Position numbers and translations under genes: made by a program. Positions 24,960-35,371 of a stretch of DNA of 64,000 nt are shown here, piece after piece. The DNA lies in assembly GCF_000004195.4 (NCBI RefSeq), contig NC_030684.2, forward strand, positions 109,903,429 to 109,967,428, given 5' to 3'. Position 1 is the first letter of the stretch; each line of letters begins with the position of its first letter. The notes below the pieces were generated by a model that had not been told where the DNA came from, made no database searches, and worked only from the letters and a program-made list of their open reading frames with translations. This DNA comes from Xenopus tropicalis. Its lineage: Eukaryota; Chordata; Amphibia; Anura; Pipidae.

Positions 24960-27280
24960 GTACTCAGAGTTTACTTATGTTACATAGCAGCCTATTTCCC
25001 ACCAGTGCTTAATCATGCTTATTTATCTCCAGTAACCAGGCTACAGGTGCAGAGTACAGCTGCTGCTAATGCTGCTTCCTCTCTAGGCTATTATACTGAC
25101 AGAACATTGCTCTGCACCTATGCAAATTGTTTACAAGAATTTAGGAAGCACCAATACTAATAAAGGAAGCAAGAGATGAAATGGAGAAGATTGAGTGTAC
25201 AAAGAAACAAAATTCTCAGAAAACAGACACCTAAATATATTTTGCTAGTACATTTATGCATACACTAACTTCCTATAACAGGGTCCTAAATCCCAACACC
25301 CCCACTTGTAAAATACTATTTAGCAATTGTATGCACTATCAGTGCCATTTGCAGTGTGTTTAGCTTCATGCCCTTTTCCAAAATGGCTCAGCCTGCAGGA
25401 AGGATTGATTTTTTTTTTTTCATTGCTTAAACAATGTTTGTACAGAACTTGTGTCTGAGCTGTGGCTTACGTAGTGCATCTGTGTGCAAACAGACCATAG
25501 TGGAATTAAATGATAAAACCTGTTATTAATTCTGCATAAATGGATAAAGGAGAAAAGGCAGAGGATCTACCATCTCTGGTCTGCTGGAACCTGCAGGTAA
25601 TAGTGTGACAACAGTTACTATGTAGTGATGTTATAATGCAGCTGCCAATGAAGTCTCAGTAACACCAGTGTTGGCCTTACATGCAACAAACTGGCCTGGC
25701 AAAGACATGGGCAGTGCACTGGCTCCAGCCTGGAGAGACCAAAAAGGTAATTTTGTATGTTCACTACCTGCTTCCCTAGTCTATTATATAATATATATAT
25801 ATAATCCCATAAAGCTGTGCTGCCTAACCTGTAACATGCCATTTGTTTAAATACAACTTCCAGTATTCTCTAACAAGCACTTGAAAAAGGCTGTTGTTCA
25901 ACTTTAGGAACAATTTTGTTGCCATATGCAGCATTGCTATAAACTGCGTTAATTCATTGCTTAAAATTTGACAACTTGGGTCTCATCAACTTTAGCAAGG
26001 CTCGATTCAGTTGGGGGGCTAAGGTAGAATGGCATGGCCTTGGGCAAAGATCAGATTTGTGGGCCCCTCAATGTGCCCCAACAATCCGCCCCCAACAACA
26101 AGCAACACTTCTGAACTGTTACACAATATATGATAAAATCCCCAAATACTTGCAATATCACTTTGAGGAACTTCTTAAATTGTTGCAATCTTTGCCTGAG
26201 CAGTGTGGAGCACCACTCCCATCTTTACTTCTCAGAGTCCCAGTCATGTTACTGACCAGTTGCCAGTTGGTGAGATGTTTCACATGGGGGGGTTTCACAA
26301 AAGTGGTGATACTGAGACGCAATAAAAGTGAAGATAGATTTGTCGATTTACCACCTTATTAACAAATCCTATCTTCACTTCTGTGAATTTGTCTTTTAAA
26401 CAGAGTTTTTACATTTGGTCATTTTGTCACATTTTAAATGACATTTTACACACTTTTTGTGAATTTGTCTTTGGTTCTTCCTAATTCTGTCAGTCTGCCA
26501 TTAGGTGACTCTTGGCTGTACCTGTGCCTGGAAATAATGACTGTGCCTTTCACAGAAGAGAGTCCCTGCCTATTTTAAAGGCCAATATGAGAGAACACTT
26601 GCTTTATAAACTAAAATTTCAGTCAATTTCTCATCTCAGTTGATGAATGAAGCACCGCATGAGATATGGTATATCCAGTAGGTGTTGTTTCCTGTCAGGG
26701 GAAGTAAAACCTCTTGGAGAAGGTGTAGTTTTAGTGCCAGTGTACAGATTCTCCCCCCCCCCCCCCAAACTCACCAGTTCCCCAACTTAACTGTAGCCCA
26801 TTGTACATCCAGAACTGTAGAGCCACCCCACCATCTCGTGAATTTTTGAGGCAGTTTTGCAAAAAAAATTGCCAATGATGAAATGCGGAATCCATGCCTG
26901 GCAAAAAAAATCGCTCATCACTAATCGTGGATTTCAACTAGGAACATGTGAAGTAGCCCAACTTCCCAGTTTGGCCTCTAGTGTACATGCATGCATAGAC
27001 GGGTCAATATCAGCAGCTAGAATTGGCCCATGTAGGGCTACCTTTAGACAGAAACTTGTCCCTTTGACAGTAGGCTGCTAATCCCCATGCATATGCTACT
27101 GATCTCCCCAATGGTGCCCCTACAAGAGGTGGAAAATAAAGATTGGGGGAAACAAAGCAGAACAGATGAGCAGAGAATTCATCTAACACGGGAAGAGTTA
27201 CACTGAGTTTTACTCCATTTTTAATGTTTGGAAAAAATATTGTTTAAAATTTCATTTTTGCCCCATTTATATGTCGTTTT
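24960..27280. other. Intergenic, no gene seen
   Basis: AT-rich DNA with a TA microsatellite (about 25786-25802), a C run (26751-26767) and a fragment resembling the TGGCCATACATG family near 26980-27045. The open frame at 25976-26362 has no recognisable motif and no splice context. Confidence 0.4.
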
Positions 27281-27284
27281 AACG

Positions 27285-27523
27285 ATTTGTGGGTGACTAA
27301 TCTCCCCGATATGCCATCCCACCAGCTTGTAATCGCCGGTGGGAAGGCACATGCGGCGCCGCGATTTCCCAAAATCGCGGAAGTTTCCTCTCACGGTGCC
27401 ACACATGCCATCCCACCGTCGATTTACATTTTAGCCGGTGGGATGGCATGTCGAGGAGATAAGTCACCCGCGACAAGGGAGATTTGTTGCGGGCGACTAA
27501 TCTCCCCGTCTACCGCGGCCCTT
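27285..27523. mobile_element. MITE of the AGGGCTCTGGCACAC family
   Basis: The arms GGGTGACTAATCTCCCCG and TGCGGGCGACTAATCTCC flank the shared core (GCCATCCCACC, GATTTACATTTTAGCCGG, GGTGGGATGGCATG). The right end CCGCGGCCCTTA is a mutated AGAGCCCTTA. Confidence 0.68.
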
Positions 27524-27734
27524 ACACGGAGCTCTTACACACTGCACGCTATGAAAGGACAAATAAGACAAATGAAACGTTGAACTGTTGAGCAGCTGAA
27601 ATCCTGTATTAGGAAATATAGGCCTATATGAAGAATGGGACAACATTTCACTTTTAAAGCTACGGCAATAGGTCTCCTCAGAAAACATTAACATTTGATA
27701 TGTTGTCTTTGTGCTATTTGCAATTAAATATAGG

Positions 27735-27835
27735 GTTTAAATGACTGGCATCCAATTCTCTTTTTATTTACATCTTGCACAATGTCCATACTTTTTTGGA
27801 AATGGTATTAATTGCATCTTCTAAAACTCAGTGAA
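27735..27835. repeat. Terminal fragment of a vertebrate DNA transposon
   Basis: TTTTTATTTACATCTTGCAC followed by AATGTCCATACTTTTTTGGA closely resembles a transposon end common in fish and frogs (TTATTTACATTTTGCACAAC, GTCCCAACTTTTTTGGAA). The opposite end type appears at 36789-36930. The superfamily name is not certain. Confidence 0.5.
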
Positions 27836-27882
27836 ACCATGATAAAACATGGCAGAAAAAACTGCATTAGTTGATAAACAGT

Positions 27883-27999
27883 TTACAGGGTAACCCTTTT
27901 GAAATAAAAAATAACAAAAGTGGTATAAAGGTGATACCTTTATTGGCTAACTAAGATAACCATAGCAAGCTTTCAGAACATTCTAGTTCCTTTTTCAAG
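27883..27999 (-). repeat. Left Penelope terminal repeat (inverted copy)
   Basis: This is the reverse complement of 28773-28891. On the minus strand it carries the TTGAAAA / AGGAAC...GTTCT / GAAAGC hammerhead-like core and the poly(A)-like AATAAAGG. It is fused to the coding frame at about 28000. Confidence 0.85.
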
Positions 28000-28000
28000 A

Positions 28001-28423
28001 AGTGCCTTAATACAACCCAACAGAAATGGAACCAATCCCTGTGGCAAAAAACAATGCAAAACCTGCCCACATGTCTGTAATTCAGACAAAATACAGATTC
28101 CGGACACATTAGAGGAATACAACATCCATGGCCAGTACAACTGTTCTTCCTCCAACGTGGTGTACTTAATACAGTGCACTAGATGCCCAACAGGAGGACT
28201 GTATATAGGAGAGACTGGCCAAAGCCTGAGAAAGAGGAATACACACCACTGCTTTACCATAACAAATAAAAAACTGGACACACCAGTAGGGAACCATTTT
28301 AACAGCCCTCACCACTCCATAAACGATTTAAGAATTTTGGTCCTTAAGGGAAACTTTAAAACAGAGAATGAAAGGAAGGTTTGGGAGTATAAATTGATGA
28401 AAACTCTCTGGAGAAGGGACTGA
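28001..28423 (+). CDS. GIY-YIG endonuclease domain of a Penelope-like element (partial)
   Basis: The frame is open from inside the left terminal repeat to TGA at 28421. It begins SALIQPNRNGTNPCGKKQCK, with a cysteine-rich linker (CKTCPHVC), then VVYLIQCTRCPTGGLYIGET, GQSLRKRNTHH, and ILVLKGNFKTENERKVWEYK. YLI and GLYIGETG are the GIY-YIG signature; R226-type arginine (LRKR) and the late glutamate (ENERKVWE) of the fold are present. In Penelope-like proteins this endonuclease sits C-terminal to the RT and nicks the target. No RT is encoded here, so the fragment cannot move by itself. The first methionine (28157) lies inside the domain, so no proper start survives. Confidence 0.85.
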   Translation, partial: SALIQPNRNGTNPCGKKQCKTCPHVCNSDKIQIPDTLEEYNIHGQYNCSSSNVVYLIQCTRCPTGGLYIGETGQSLRKRNTHHCFTITNKKLDTPVGNHFNSPHHSINDLRILVLKGNFKTENERKVWEYKLMKTLWRRD

Positions 28424-28639
28424 ACCTGGGCCTTGGATTTATGGCAAATTATATAGATTAAGAACTGCCTGCACCCAGCCAGAAATACCAACATCTGTAG
28501 AGACACTGGGCAAGTTAATCACATGGAATTCCATTCACTTCACACTTCAGTAACTTACCCTAATTTATATCAAGTCACTTTGATCCACATTATCCTGTAC
28601 CTTATCTGTTTGTATCTGTTTGTCCCTTGCAGCCCCCCC

Positions 28640-28660
28640 CCCGCCCCCCCCCCCCTCGTT
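28640..28660. repeat. C-rich homopolymer tract
   Basis: Runs of C broken by one G (about 28631-28656) lie inside the untranslated part of the Penelope-like element. Confidence 0.85.
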
Positions 28661-28772
28661 TATATGACTTTGTTAACACCTTCCACACATATATTCTTTT
28701 TTTCTGGTTATTTGATCTATGAGCTGAATGTTGTATATATATCAGAGAGCACCACAGCTTCATTGTAATCAG

Positions 28773-28891
28773 CTTGAAAAAGGAACTAGAATGTTCTGAA
28801 AGCTTGCTATGGTTATCTTAGTTAGCCAATAAAGGTATCCCCTTTATACCACTTTTGTTATTTTTTATTTCAAAAGGGTTACCCTGTAAAC
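28773..28891 (+). repeat. Right Penelope terminal repeat with hammerhead-like core
   Basis: CTTGAAAA, AGGAAC, loop TAGAAT, GTTCT and GAAAGCTTGC occur in order at 28773-28806, followed by CCAATAAAGG. The box-1 sequence deviates from CTGANGA at two positions, so cleavage activity is doubtful, but the order of elements is that of the hammerhead motifs known from Penelope repeats. Confidence 0.7.
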
Positions 28892-29180
28892 ATTTTTGAC
28901 TGGCTAACACTGTACATCACCTTTTCCTTGATAAACAGTGTAATTACATAGTTATATTGTTACATAGGGTTGAAAAGAGTCCATCAAGTTTAACCCTTCC
29001 AAGTAAACTCAGCACACACAACCTATACCTACCAATCTATACACTCACATACATAAACATACCAACCACTAATACTAACTGTAGATATTAGTATCACAAT
29101 AGCCTCGGATACTATGCTTGTTCAAAAACTCATCCAGGCCCCTCTTAAAGGCATTAACAGAATCTGCCATTACCACATCT

Positions 29181-29705
29181 CTAGGAAGGGCATTCCCCAA
29201 CCTCACTGCCCTCACCGTGAAAACCCCTACGCTGCTTCAAATGGAAGCTCCGTTCCTCTAATCTAAAGGGGGGGCTTCTGGTGCGTTGATTGTTTTTATG
29301 GGAAAAAAGAACATCCCCTATCTGTCTATAATCCCCTCTAATGTACTTGTACAGAGTAATCATGTCCCCTCGCAAGCGCCTCTTTTCCAGAGAAAACAAC
29401 CCCAACCTCGACAGTCTAACCTCATAGTTTAAATCTTCCATCCCCTTAACCAGTTTAGTTGCACGTCTCTGCACTCTCTCCAGCTCATTAATATCCTTCT
29501 TAAGGACTGGAGCCCAAAACTGCACTGCATACTCAAGGTGAGGCCTTACCAGGGACCTATAAAGGGGCAAAATTATATTTTCATCCCTTGAGTCAATGCC
29601 CTTTTTTATACAAGACAGCACTTTATTTGCTTTAGTAGCCACAGAATGACACTGCCTGGCATTAGACAACTTGTTATCTACAAAAAAACCCAGATCCTTC
29701 TCCAT
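29181..29705 (-). pseudogene. CR1-type LINE RT, C-terminal region
   Basis: The open frame starts MEKDLGFFVDNKL and contains SLVRPHLEYAVQFWAP, LERVQRRATKLVKGM and LGLFSLEKRRLRGDMI. These are textbook blocks of the thumb/connection region of CR1/L2-clade reverse transcriptases. It lacks the palm and the endonuclease. The frame ends just after RGFHGEGSEVGECPS. Confidence 0.88.
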
Positions 29706-30074
29706 TAAACTGATACTGACAAGAAAAAATGACTTTTCAAATTATGAATCTACATAAAAAGTTACCTATAGGTCATGTTGATCTTTTTTCACTGTTAGAG
29801 CTGGTTTTGTATGTAATTGTTACTTGAAGTCCCTAAACCTGACTGTTTTGCCAACTTGACTGTCCCTTCTCAGCCTGTCAGTTATAGCTTCTAATGCTAA
29901 CGGACTACTGCTGCACAAATATGGCCGCCCCCTCATAGAAGAACATGGGGGATCAGATAGGGAATGGAAAAGCATCAGGAAATACTTTTATGGCAAAATT
30001 ATAAAGCTCATGCAAAGACAATGTTATGATAGATGTAAAAAAAGATTTTATTTCTGGTGTCAGTACCACTTTAA
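29705..30074. mobile_element. TTAA-flanked MITE (TTAAAGTGATACTGACA type) inside the LINE
   Basis: The ends TTAAACTGATACTGACA and TGTCAGTACCACTTTAA are TTAA-bounded (29705-29708 and 30071-30074). The core matches 51322-51664 over most of its length, including CTGTCCCTTCTCAGCCTGTC and GCTAACGGACTACTGCTGC. Confidence 0.78.
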
Positions 30075-30236
30075 GGATACCCCCAACAAACTACCATTTA
30101 GTAGATAACTCGCGTTTATATTATTTCTTTCAAAGTGAATAACTTTGCACTTCCTGTACATAAGGAAGGCTAGGAGGAGATGTTGATCGTTGCATAGTGG
30201 ATTCTGGATTGCCGTATTGGCGTATTTGCAACATTT

Positions 30237-30336
30237 TACGAGGTATTTTCTAATAAAGCATTTAAAATAATAAACGCTGGGAAGGACAGGGCAATTATTG
30301 GAGCAGGGTAGAATTTTAGTGTTACTTTTCCTTTAA
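30237..30336. mobile_element. Right half of a T2-type MITE
   Basis: GTATTTTCTAATAAAGCATT, then GACAGGGCAATTATTGG and TTTTAGTGTTACTTTTCCTT TAA, match the right arm of 15148-15591. The left arm is missing. Confidence 0.65.
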
Positions 30337-30340
30337 TAAA

Positions 30341-30573
30341 CAAGTTAAAAAGCAAAGGACCAAGGACTGACCCCTGTGGTTCTCTACTAACAGCAATGGC
30401 CCAATTAGAAAATTTTCCTTTGACCACCACTCTTTGTACTCTATCCTTCAGCCAGTTCTCTATCCAATTACAAATATTATGTTCTAGGCCAATATTCCTC
30501 AGTTTGATCATTAACCTTCTGTGAGGAACTGTATCAAACGCTTTAGCAAAGTCCAAGTATATGAAAAACATGT
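30341..30573 (-). pseudogene. CR1-type LINE RT, palm fragment
   Basis: The minus strand reads FIYLDFAKAFDTVPHRRL (motif A with AFD) through IENWLKDRVQRVVVKGKF to PQGSVLGPLLFNLFI (motif B). Motif C is absent because the following sequence is an inserted element. Nothing recognisable as LINE occurs right of 30575. Confidence 0.88.
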
Positions 30574-30933
30574 AGGCACAATGCTCACAGAAGGCCTTTA
30601 CTTAGTGAATTATTAAACAATTAAATAAAAAGAGCCTCTTTTGTACTTTCTTTTGTAGATAATGTCCCCTTTCTTTCCAAAATAAAAAGCTGTGATTTTT
30701 GATGGTGTATGTTTGTTCAGTAGCTTTGCAGAAAGCTACTACTCTGTGACCAGAGATCCAACAGTTCATTTACTATTACTGGGCACAACGTGGTGCAATG
30801 CCATGAACAATATACCATGTATAAAGTGTACCTGTTTTCTTGTTGTCTTATGCACCCAGAACTATGACTTGTAAGGCTCAGAAAACTGAAGTGCCAGGCA
30901 ACCCTGTACAGAAATAGCTAAAAAAAAAAAGAA

Positions 30934-31155
30934 AGAACTATGTACCATCTAGTGGACACAAAGGAAAATTGCAAAACTCCATACATCTATTATTCAGAAC
31001 GAGATCTCTCAGTAGTAAATATTATGTACTGCATATGTATGTTCGTGCTGTAAAGTCAGAAGCACACAGACAGGAGAGATTTCCATACATGCCCTGGAAC
31101 CTATTGACTAGAGAACAGCTGAATGATTGTATCTCATTTGGGTCAGAAAGATATA
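30934..31155. repeat. Copy 1 of a dispersed about 220-bp repeat
   Basis: It shares long blocks in the same orientation with 37527-37745: CTCTAGTGGACAC-like start, GCAAAACTCCATACATCTAT, AAATATTATGTACTGCATAT, ACATGCCCTGGAACCTATTG. No terminal inverted repeats are seen. Confidence 0.8.
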
Positions 31156-31159
31156 GAAA

Positions 31160-32950
31160 AAATTAGTGATAAGTATTGAAAAATGTTGCAAAATATGTGC
31201 AGCCCCTGTCAGGTGTAGTTGTTATTTTCTCTTTTCAAATGGAAATGTTGGTAAGGAAACACTTGTGAGGGAACACAGATTATTAGCCATGGGGAATGCT
31301 GGGAGGTATGATATACTGATATGCTTATTTGAAGGTGCAATGCAATATAATTATATAAACCCAAATCATACAGTTCAGAGTACCTTGGATGTAGGCAATA
31401 TTCTCATGCCACCGGTGGGAATCATGCTTGAGGTTGCAGTTGTCTATTATAATGTCTATGACTAAAATAGGCTGTAATTATAGGCATTGTTTGCATGTGT
31501 AAAACAATAATAAAAAAACAGCTGAAGGTACAAAGGTTGTAGAAGGAGACATCCCTTGTTCGTTGTCTTGGCACACAAATCTTTACCCCTACCCTGTGTT
31601 GAGGAATGTGTATGCTCATGGCAAAAAGTACCAATAATCTACAGTCACTGGCCATTACCTTAAAAAGACTGGGGAATGTTCCAGTTATGGCGTGGGGCCA
31701 TTATATTCCAGAAATCACATACCAGATGCTGCTATCAGTGCTGACCTCTAGATTCAACTTGATTTAAATTCCATATGTCTGTGACTGCAGAATTACTCTT
31801 GGTTCTTTTCACAGGAACATCAGACTTATATTTTCATATTTCAAGTATGGTTGGCTTACCAATAGCATTTTAACTGCACCCTCCTCTAGATTTTACTTCT
31901 ACTGCTGAAGGGTTACTGATTGGCTGCACTGATATAAAGAGTTACTGCTGCCATCCGGCAACCACATCTATTACTCCTGTATATCAACCTACTGTATAGT
32001 TGCTGTGTGGGTTTCCACTATATCCAGAGACCAGGAAAGTCACTTTTATTTTCAGACCCCTAAAAACAGCTCTGGTTTCAGAACAAACCATTTGTTCTTT
32101 TTTGTATTGGTTATATATTTACTGTGGTATTTACTGTAAGTTAAGCAGTGCTGCAAAAACAAAACTGAATAATGCAACTCTCCTGGGACATCTGAAAGGC
32201 ATAAATAACATTTACTATATTAGGAAAGTACTTGGGGGTAAAAGAGTTAACCAAAGGGGTAAATGGAAAATGTTCAGCTCTTTTATTCACACAGCCAATT
32301 GAGTACCTACCTGTTAGGATCACTTCTTGTTTCTTTTAAATAAAAGTAAAAAGTCACATAACTACCCACAAAAATCAATTTAGAAAGAATAAAAACACTG
32401 GATTGTTCGTTTTGTACATAAACATCAACCATAATTAAGTGATTACTAAAATCCCTTTGTACTTCACATAACCGTTACATAATACATTCTTTGTTTTTAT
32501 TGTATTTAACCTTCACAGCAGTCAAAACATTTTGTATATGTTCATTTACATGAACATAATACATTCCTAAGAAGAATCTAACAGAAACACGACCATACTT
32601 AGAAATAACCAAAAATATCAATAACTACAATTATTTTTATTTAAAATAGTAATAGTAACAAAAACCATTATTAGTGTGCTTCCCCAACCTTTATTTTCCA
32701 GCATTATTTTTCAGCTGCAAAGAGCATCTTGTTAGTCAATAGTACCCTGCACAATGGGGACCCATGCTGGAATGGCAGTTAGACCTGCTGAAATCTGTCT
32801 GTCACTCCCAGCATTAGTGTCTGTTGCAGCCAGGGAAAAATGTGTTAAGATGAGGAACACAAAAATAAACTGTTATTTATATCATAGACAAGAAAAGAAA
32901 TAACATTTGATCAGATTTTATAGGTTAGAATTTTTATCACACTACAAAAT
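31160..32950. other. Intergenic, no gene seen
   Basis: AT-rich sequence with unconvincing open frames (31166-31465, 32000-32302). No recognisable transposon ends were found. Confidence 0.4.
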
Positions 32951-33118
32951 GTATTTATTAAACTTTCATGACAGTTCAGGAATGGCTCTCCTTTAACACA
33001 TATTAGAGAGTTGCTTACAGTTATATATATATATATTTTTTTTTTTTTTTGCAAAAATTAGATAATAAAGAATAATAAACCAGTGACAATAAAGACTCAT
33101 CCACACTTAAAATAATGA

Positions 33119-33450
33119 TACAGGTATAGGACCCATTATCCAGAATGCTCGGGACCAAGGGTATTACAGATAAGGGGTCTTTCCGTAATTTGGATCTCCA
33201 TACCTTTAGTCTACTAAAGAATCAATAAAACATTAATTGAACCATATGGGATTGTTTTGCCTCCAATAAGGATTATTTATATCTTAGTTGGGATCAATTA
33301 CAAGGTTCTGGTTTATTATTACAGAGAAAAAGCAAATCAGTTTTAAAATTCTGAATTATTTGATTAAAATGGAGTCTATGGGAGACGGGCATTCCATAAT
33401 TCGGTGCTTTCTGGATAACAAGTGTCCGGATAAGGGGTCCCACACCTGTA
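33119..33450. mobile_element. TA-flanked CAGGTATRGGACC element in duplication copy 1
   Basis: CAGGTATAGGACCCATTATC at the left pairs with GGATAAGGGGTCCCACACCTG at the right (last base beyond the 20-base core omitted from pairing), with TA on both sides. Copy 2 reads ACTGATAATCAGAAC where this element sits, so the pre-insertion site was GATAATC and TA was duplicated. Confidence 0.88.
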
Positions 33451-33614
33451 ATCAGAACATTCCCCTTACATACAACTGCAAACTAGCCACAACAACAAAG
33501 GCTGCTTAATCCTACCTGGCCCTACCTGCTATAATACTACCATAAGTGAATAGCACAAATCAAATATAAACCACAAACAACATATTTTTCAAATTTCCAT
33601 TCTTTCTAAAATTT

Positions 33615-33945
33615 TAAAGGAGAAGAAAAGGCTAATAAAGAGTTAATCTCAAGTCTCCCCATATTTCTCCTGTTCAGATGATCAGAAGCTTCATAGGAAA
33701 AAAAAAAAACACTGAACTCTGTAAAGAAAATTCCCATAATGCCTTGCTCCTGCACCAAGACCCCAGTACATGCACAGTTAGTAAGACTATGAGGAAGCTT
33801 CCTGCTGATTGGCTCAGATCACACATTCCTAAGAAACAGACTCCGGTGCAGGAAAAAAAGAGACAAAAAATCCTGTTTCTTTTGATAGAGAAGTCAGTGC
33901 AGCGTTTCTGTGAGTGCTTATGGCTGTATTTACATAGACCTTTCT
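33615..33945. mobile_element. T2-like element (TTAAAGGAGAAGAAAAGG end), right end decayed
   Basis: Absent from duplication copy 2, which reads straight through TTCTAAAATGTAACAAAATT. Internal words (GATCACACATTCCTAAG, CTGTTTCTTTTGATAGAG, ACATAGACCTTTCTGAT) recur at about 56765-57020, where a proper right end CATCTCCTTTAA is kept. Confidence 0.68.
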
Positions 33946-34256
33946 GATAAAATTCTTTCCTCATTTGCTTGCGTTTGTTATTTTTCCTTCCATGGGAGGG
34001 GTATGGTACAAACCTTTAAATATATAAGCAACAAGGAAAGATCCCAGCTTTGTCATACAAATAACTAAAGCTGCACAGCTGGGTAAGAAAGTGGCATCAT
34101 AAGTAATCCATTGGCACAAATGCTAAGCTGGTTGGTACACCACCTAAAAAGTCCCATTTGCAGAGCACCAATGCACGCAGAGTTATTAATGACATTAGCC
34201 TGCGATTCACTTGGCACAGTCACTAACAGCTATTGACACAAATTATGATAGCTTCA

Positions 34257-34890
34257 ATGACTCTTCTTTAATACATATTAGAAAGTTGCTTACAGCTATA
34301 TTTTTTTTTATTATACTAAAATTAGATTATAAAGAATAATAAACCTGTGACAATAAAGACTCGTCCACACTAAAAATACTGATAATCAGAACATTTCTGT
34401 ATCTAAAACTGCAAAATAGCCACAACAATAAAGGCTGTTTGATCCCACCTGGCCCTACCTGCTATAATACTACCATGAATTAATAGTGAGAATAAAATAT
34501 AAATCACAAACTGCAAATGTTTTCAGATTTTCACTCTTTCTAAAATGTAACAAAATTGATTCCCTCCTCTGGCTTGCGCTTGTTATTTCTCCTTCCATGG
34601 GAGGGGTATGCTATAACCTTTAACTATAAGTAACACAGAAAGATCTCAACTTTTGCGCTACAAATAACTAAAGCTGCACGACTGGGTAAATAATGTTTCA
34701 TCATTATGAAGAAAGAAATCCATTGGCACAAATGGTAAGGTTTGAAAATTCTGTAGCTAACCTGGACAATACACCACTTAGACAGAAAGTCTCATTTCCA
34801 GAGCACCAATGCACACAGAGTTATTAATGACATTAGCCTGCAATTCACTTGGCACAGTCAGTAACAGCTATTGACACAAATGCAACTAGA
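34257..34890. repeat. Tandem duplication, copy 2
   Basis: This is the second copy of the block at 32960-34256, without the two insertions and with an independent insertion (34955-35371) just beyond its end. Sequence divergence of copies is clearly visible but not measured. Confidence 0.83.
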
Positions 34891-34954
34891 ATTACTGCCA
34901 TGGCTAATCTGGAGGTTATTTCATTTTCCCTTGCATCAATATGTGCAGTTATAT

Positions 34955-35371
34955 TTAAAGGAACAGTAACACCAAAAAATGAAAATGTATAAAAGTAACT
35001 AAAATATAATGTGCTGCTGCCCTGCACTGGTAAAAGTTGTGTGTTTACTTCAGAAAGTCTACTATCATTTATATAAATAAGCTGCTATGTAGCCATGGAG
35101 GCAGCCATTCAGGAGAAAAGGCACAGGCACATAGCAGATAACAGATAAAACACTATTGTATTCTACAGAGCTTATCTGTTATCTGCTATGTAACCTGTGC
35201 CTTTTTTCCAGCTGGAATGGCTGCCCCCGGGGCTACACAGCAGCTTATTATATATAAATTATAGTAGTGTTACTGTAGCAAACACACCAGTTTTACCAGT
35301 GCAGGGCAACAGTGCATTATATATTTATTACTTTAAAGCTCTTTCATTTTTTAGTGTTACTGTTCCTTTAA
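34955..35371. mobile_element. Full palindromic T2-type MITE (417 bp)
   Basis: TTAA-bounded ends TTAAAGGAACAGTAACACC and GTGTTACTGTTCCTTTAA. The arms pair over most of the length: GCCCTGCACTGGTAAAA / TTTTACCAGTGCAGGGC, and ACATAGCAGATAACAGATAA / TTATCTGTTATCTGCTATGT at the centre. It is nearly the same as 40011-40435. Confidence 0.9.

Larger units (their letters stand above)
27883..28927 (+). mobile_element. 5'-truncated Penelope-like element with inverted terminal repeats
   Basis: A 12-bp duplication TTGATAAACAGT (27871-27882 and 28928-28939) flanks the insert. Two near-identical repeats of about 118 bp lie head to head: 27883-27999 is the reverse complement of 28773-28891. A 36-base tail (28892-28927) follows the right repeat, as described for Penelope elements. 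The body encodes only the GIY-YIG part, so the RT has been lost. Terminal repeats in inverted orientation plus a short tail are a known Penelope feature. Confidence 0.85.
28945..30573 (-). mobile_element. CR1-type LINE, 5' truncated and interrupted
   Basis: The minus strand has RT palm coding (30341-30573), an interruption by two short elements (29705-30336), the C-terminal RT/thumb coding (29181-29704), and a 3' UTR ending in CTTGATGGACTCTTTTCAACC then ATGTAACAATATAACTATG at about 28950. The same terminus is found at 1083 and 51961. No sequence corresponding to the stretch between NLFI and EKDLGF remains, so about 100 codons, with the FADD-type catalytic motif, were lost. Confidence 0.82.
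32960..34256. repeat. Tandem duplication, copy 1 (with two later insertions)
   Basis: Starting at CTTTAACACATATTAGAGAG, this block matches copy 2 (from CTTTAATACATATTAGAAAG) through AATAAAGACTCATCCACACT, GGCCCTACCTGCTATAATAC, TTCCATGGGAGGGGTATG and GAGCACCAATGCACGCAGAG. It is longer than copy 2 because elements were inserted at 33119-33450 and about 33615-33945. Confidence 0.85.

Noticed and set aside
25976..26362. 128-residue open frame as a small gene
   Set aside because: No recognisable domain, promoter or splice context.
28157..28157. Methionine at 28157 as the true start of the GIY-YIG protein
   Set aside because: The frame is open upstream and encodes the conserved cysteine-rich linker, so the methionine is internal.
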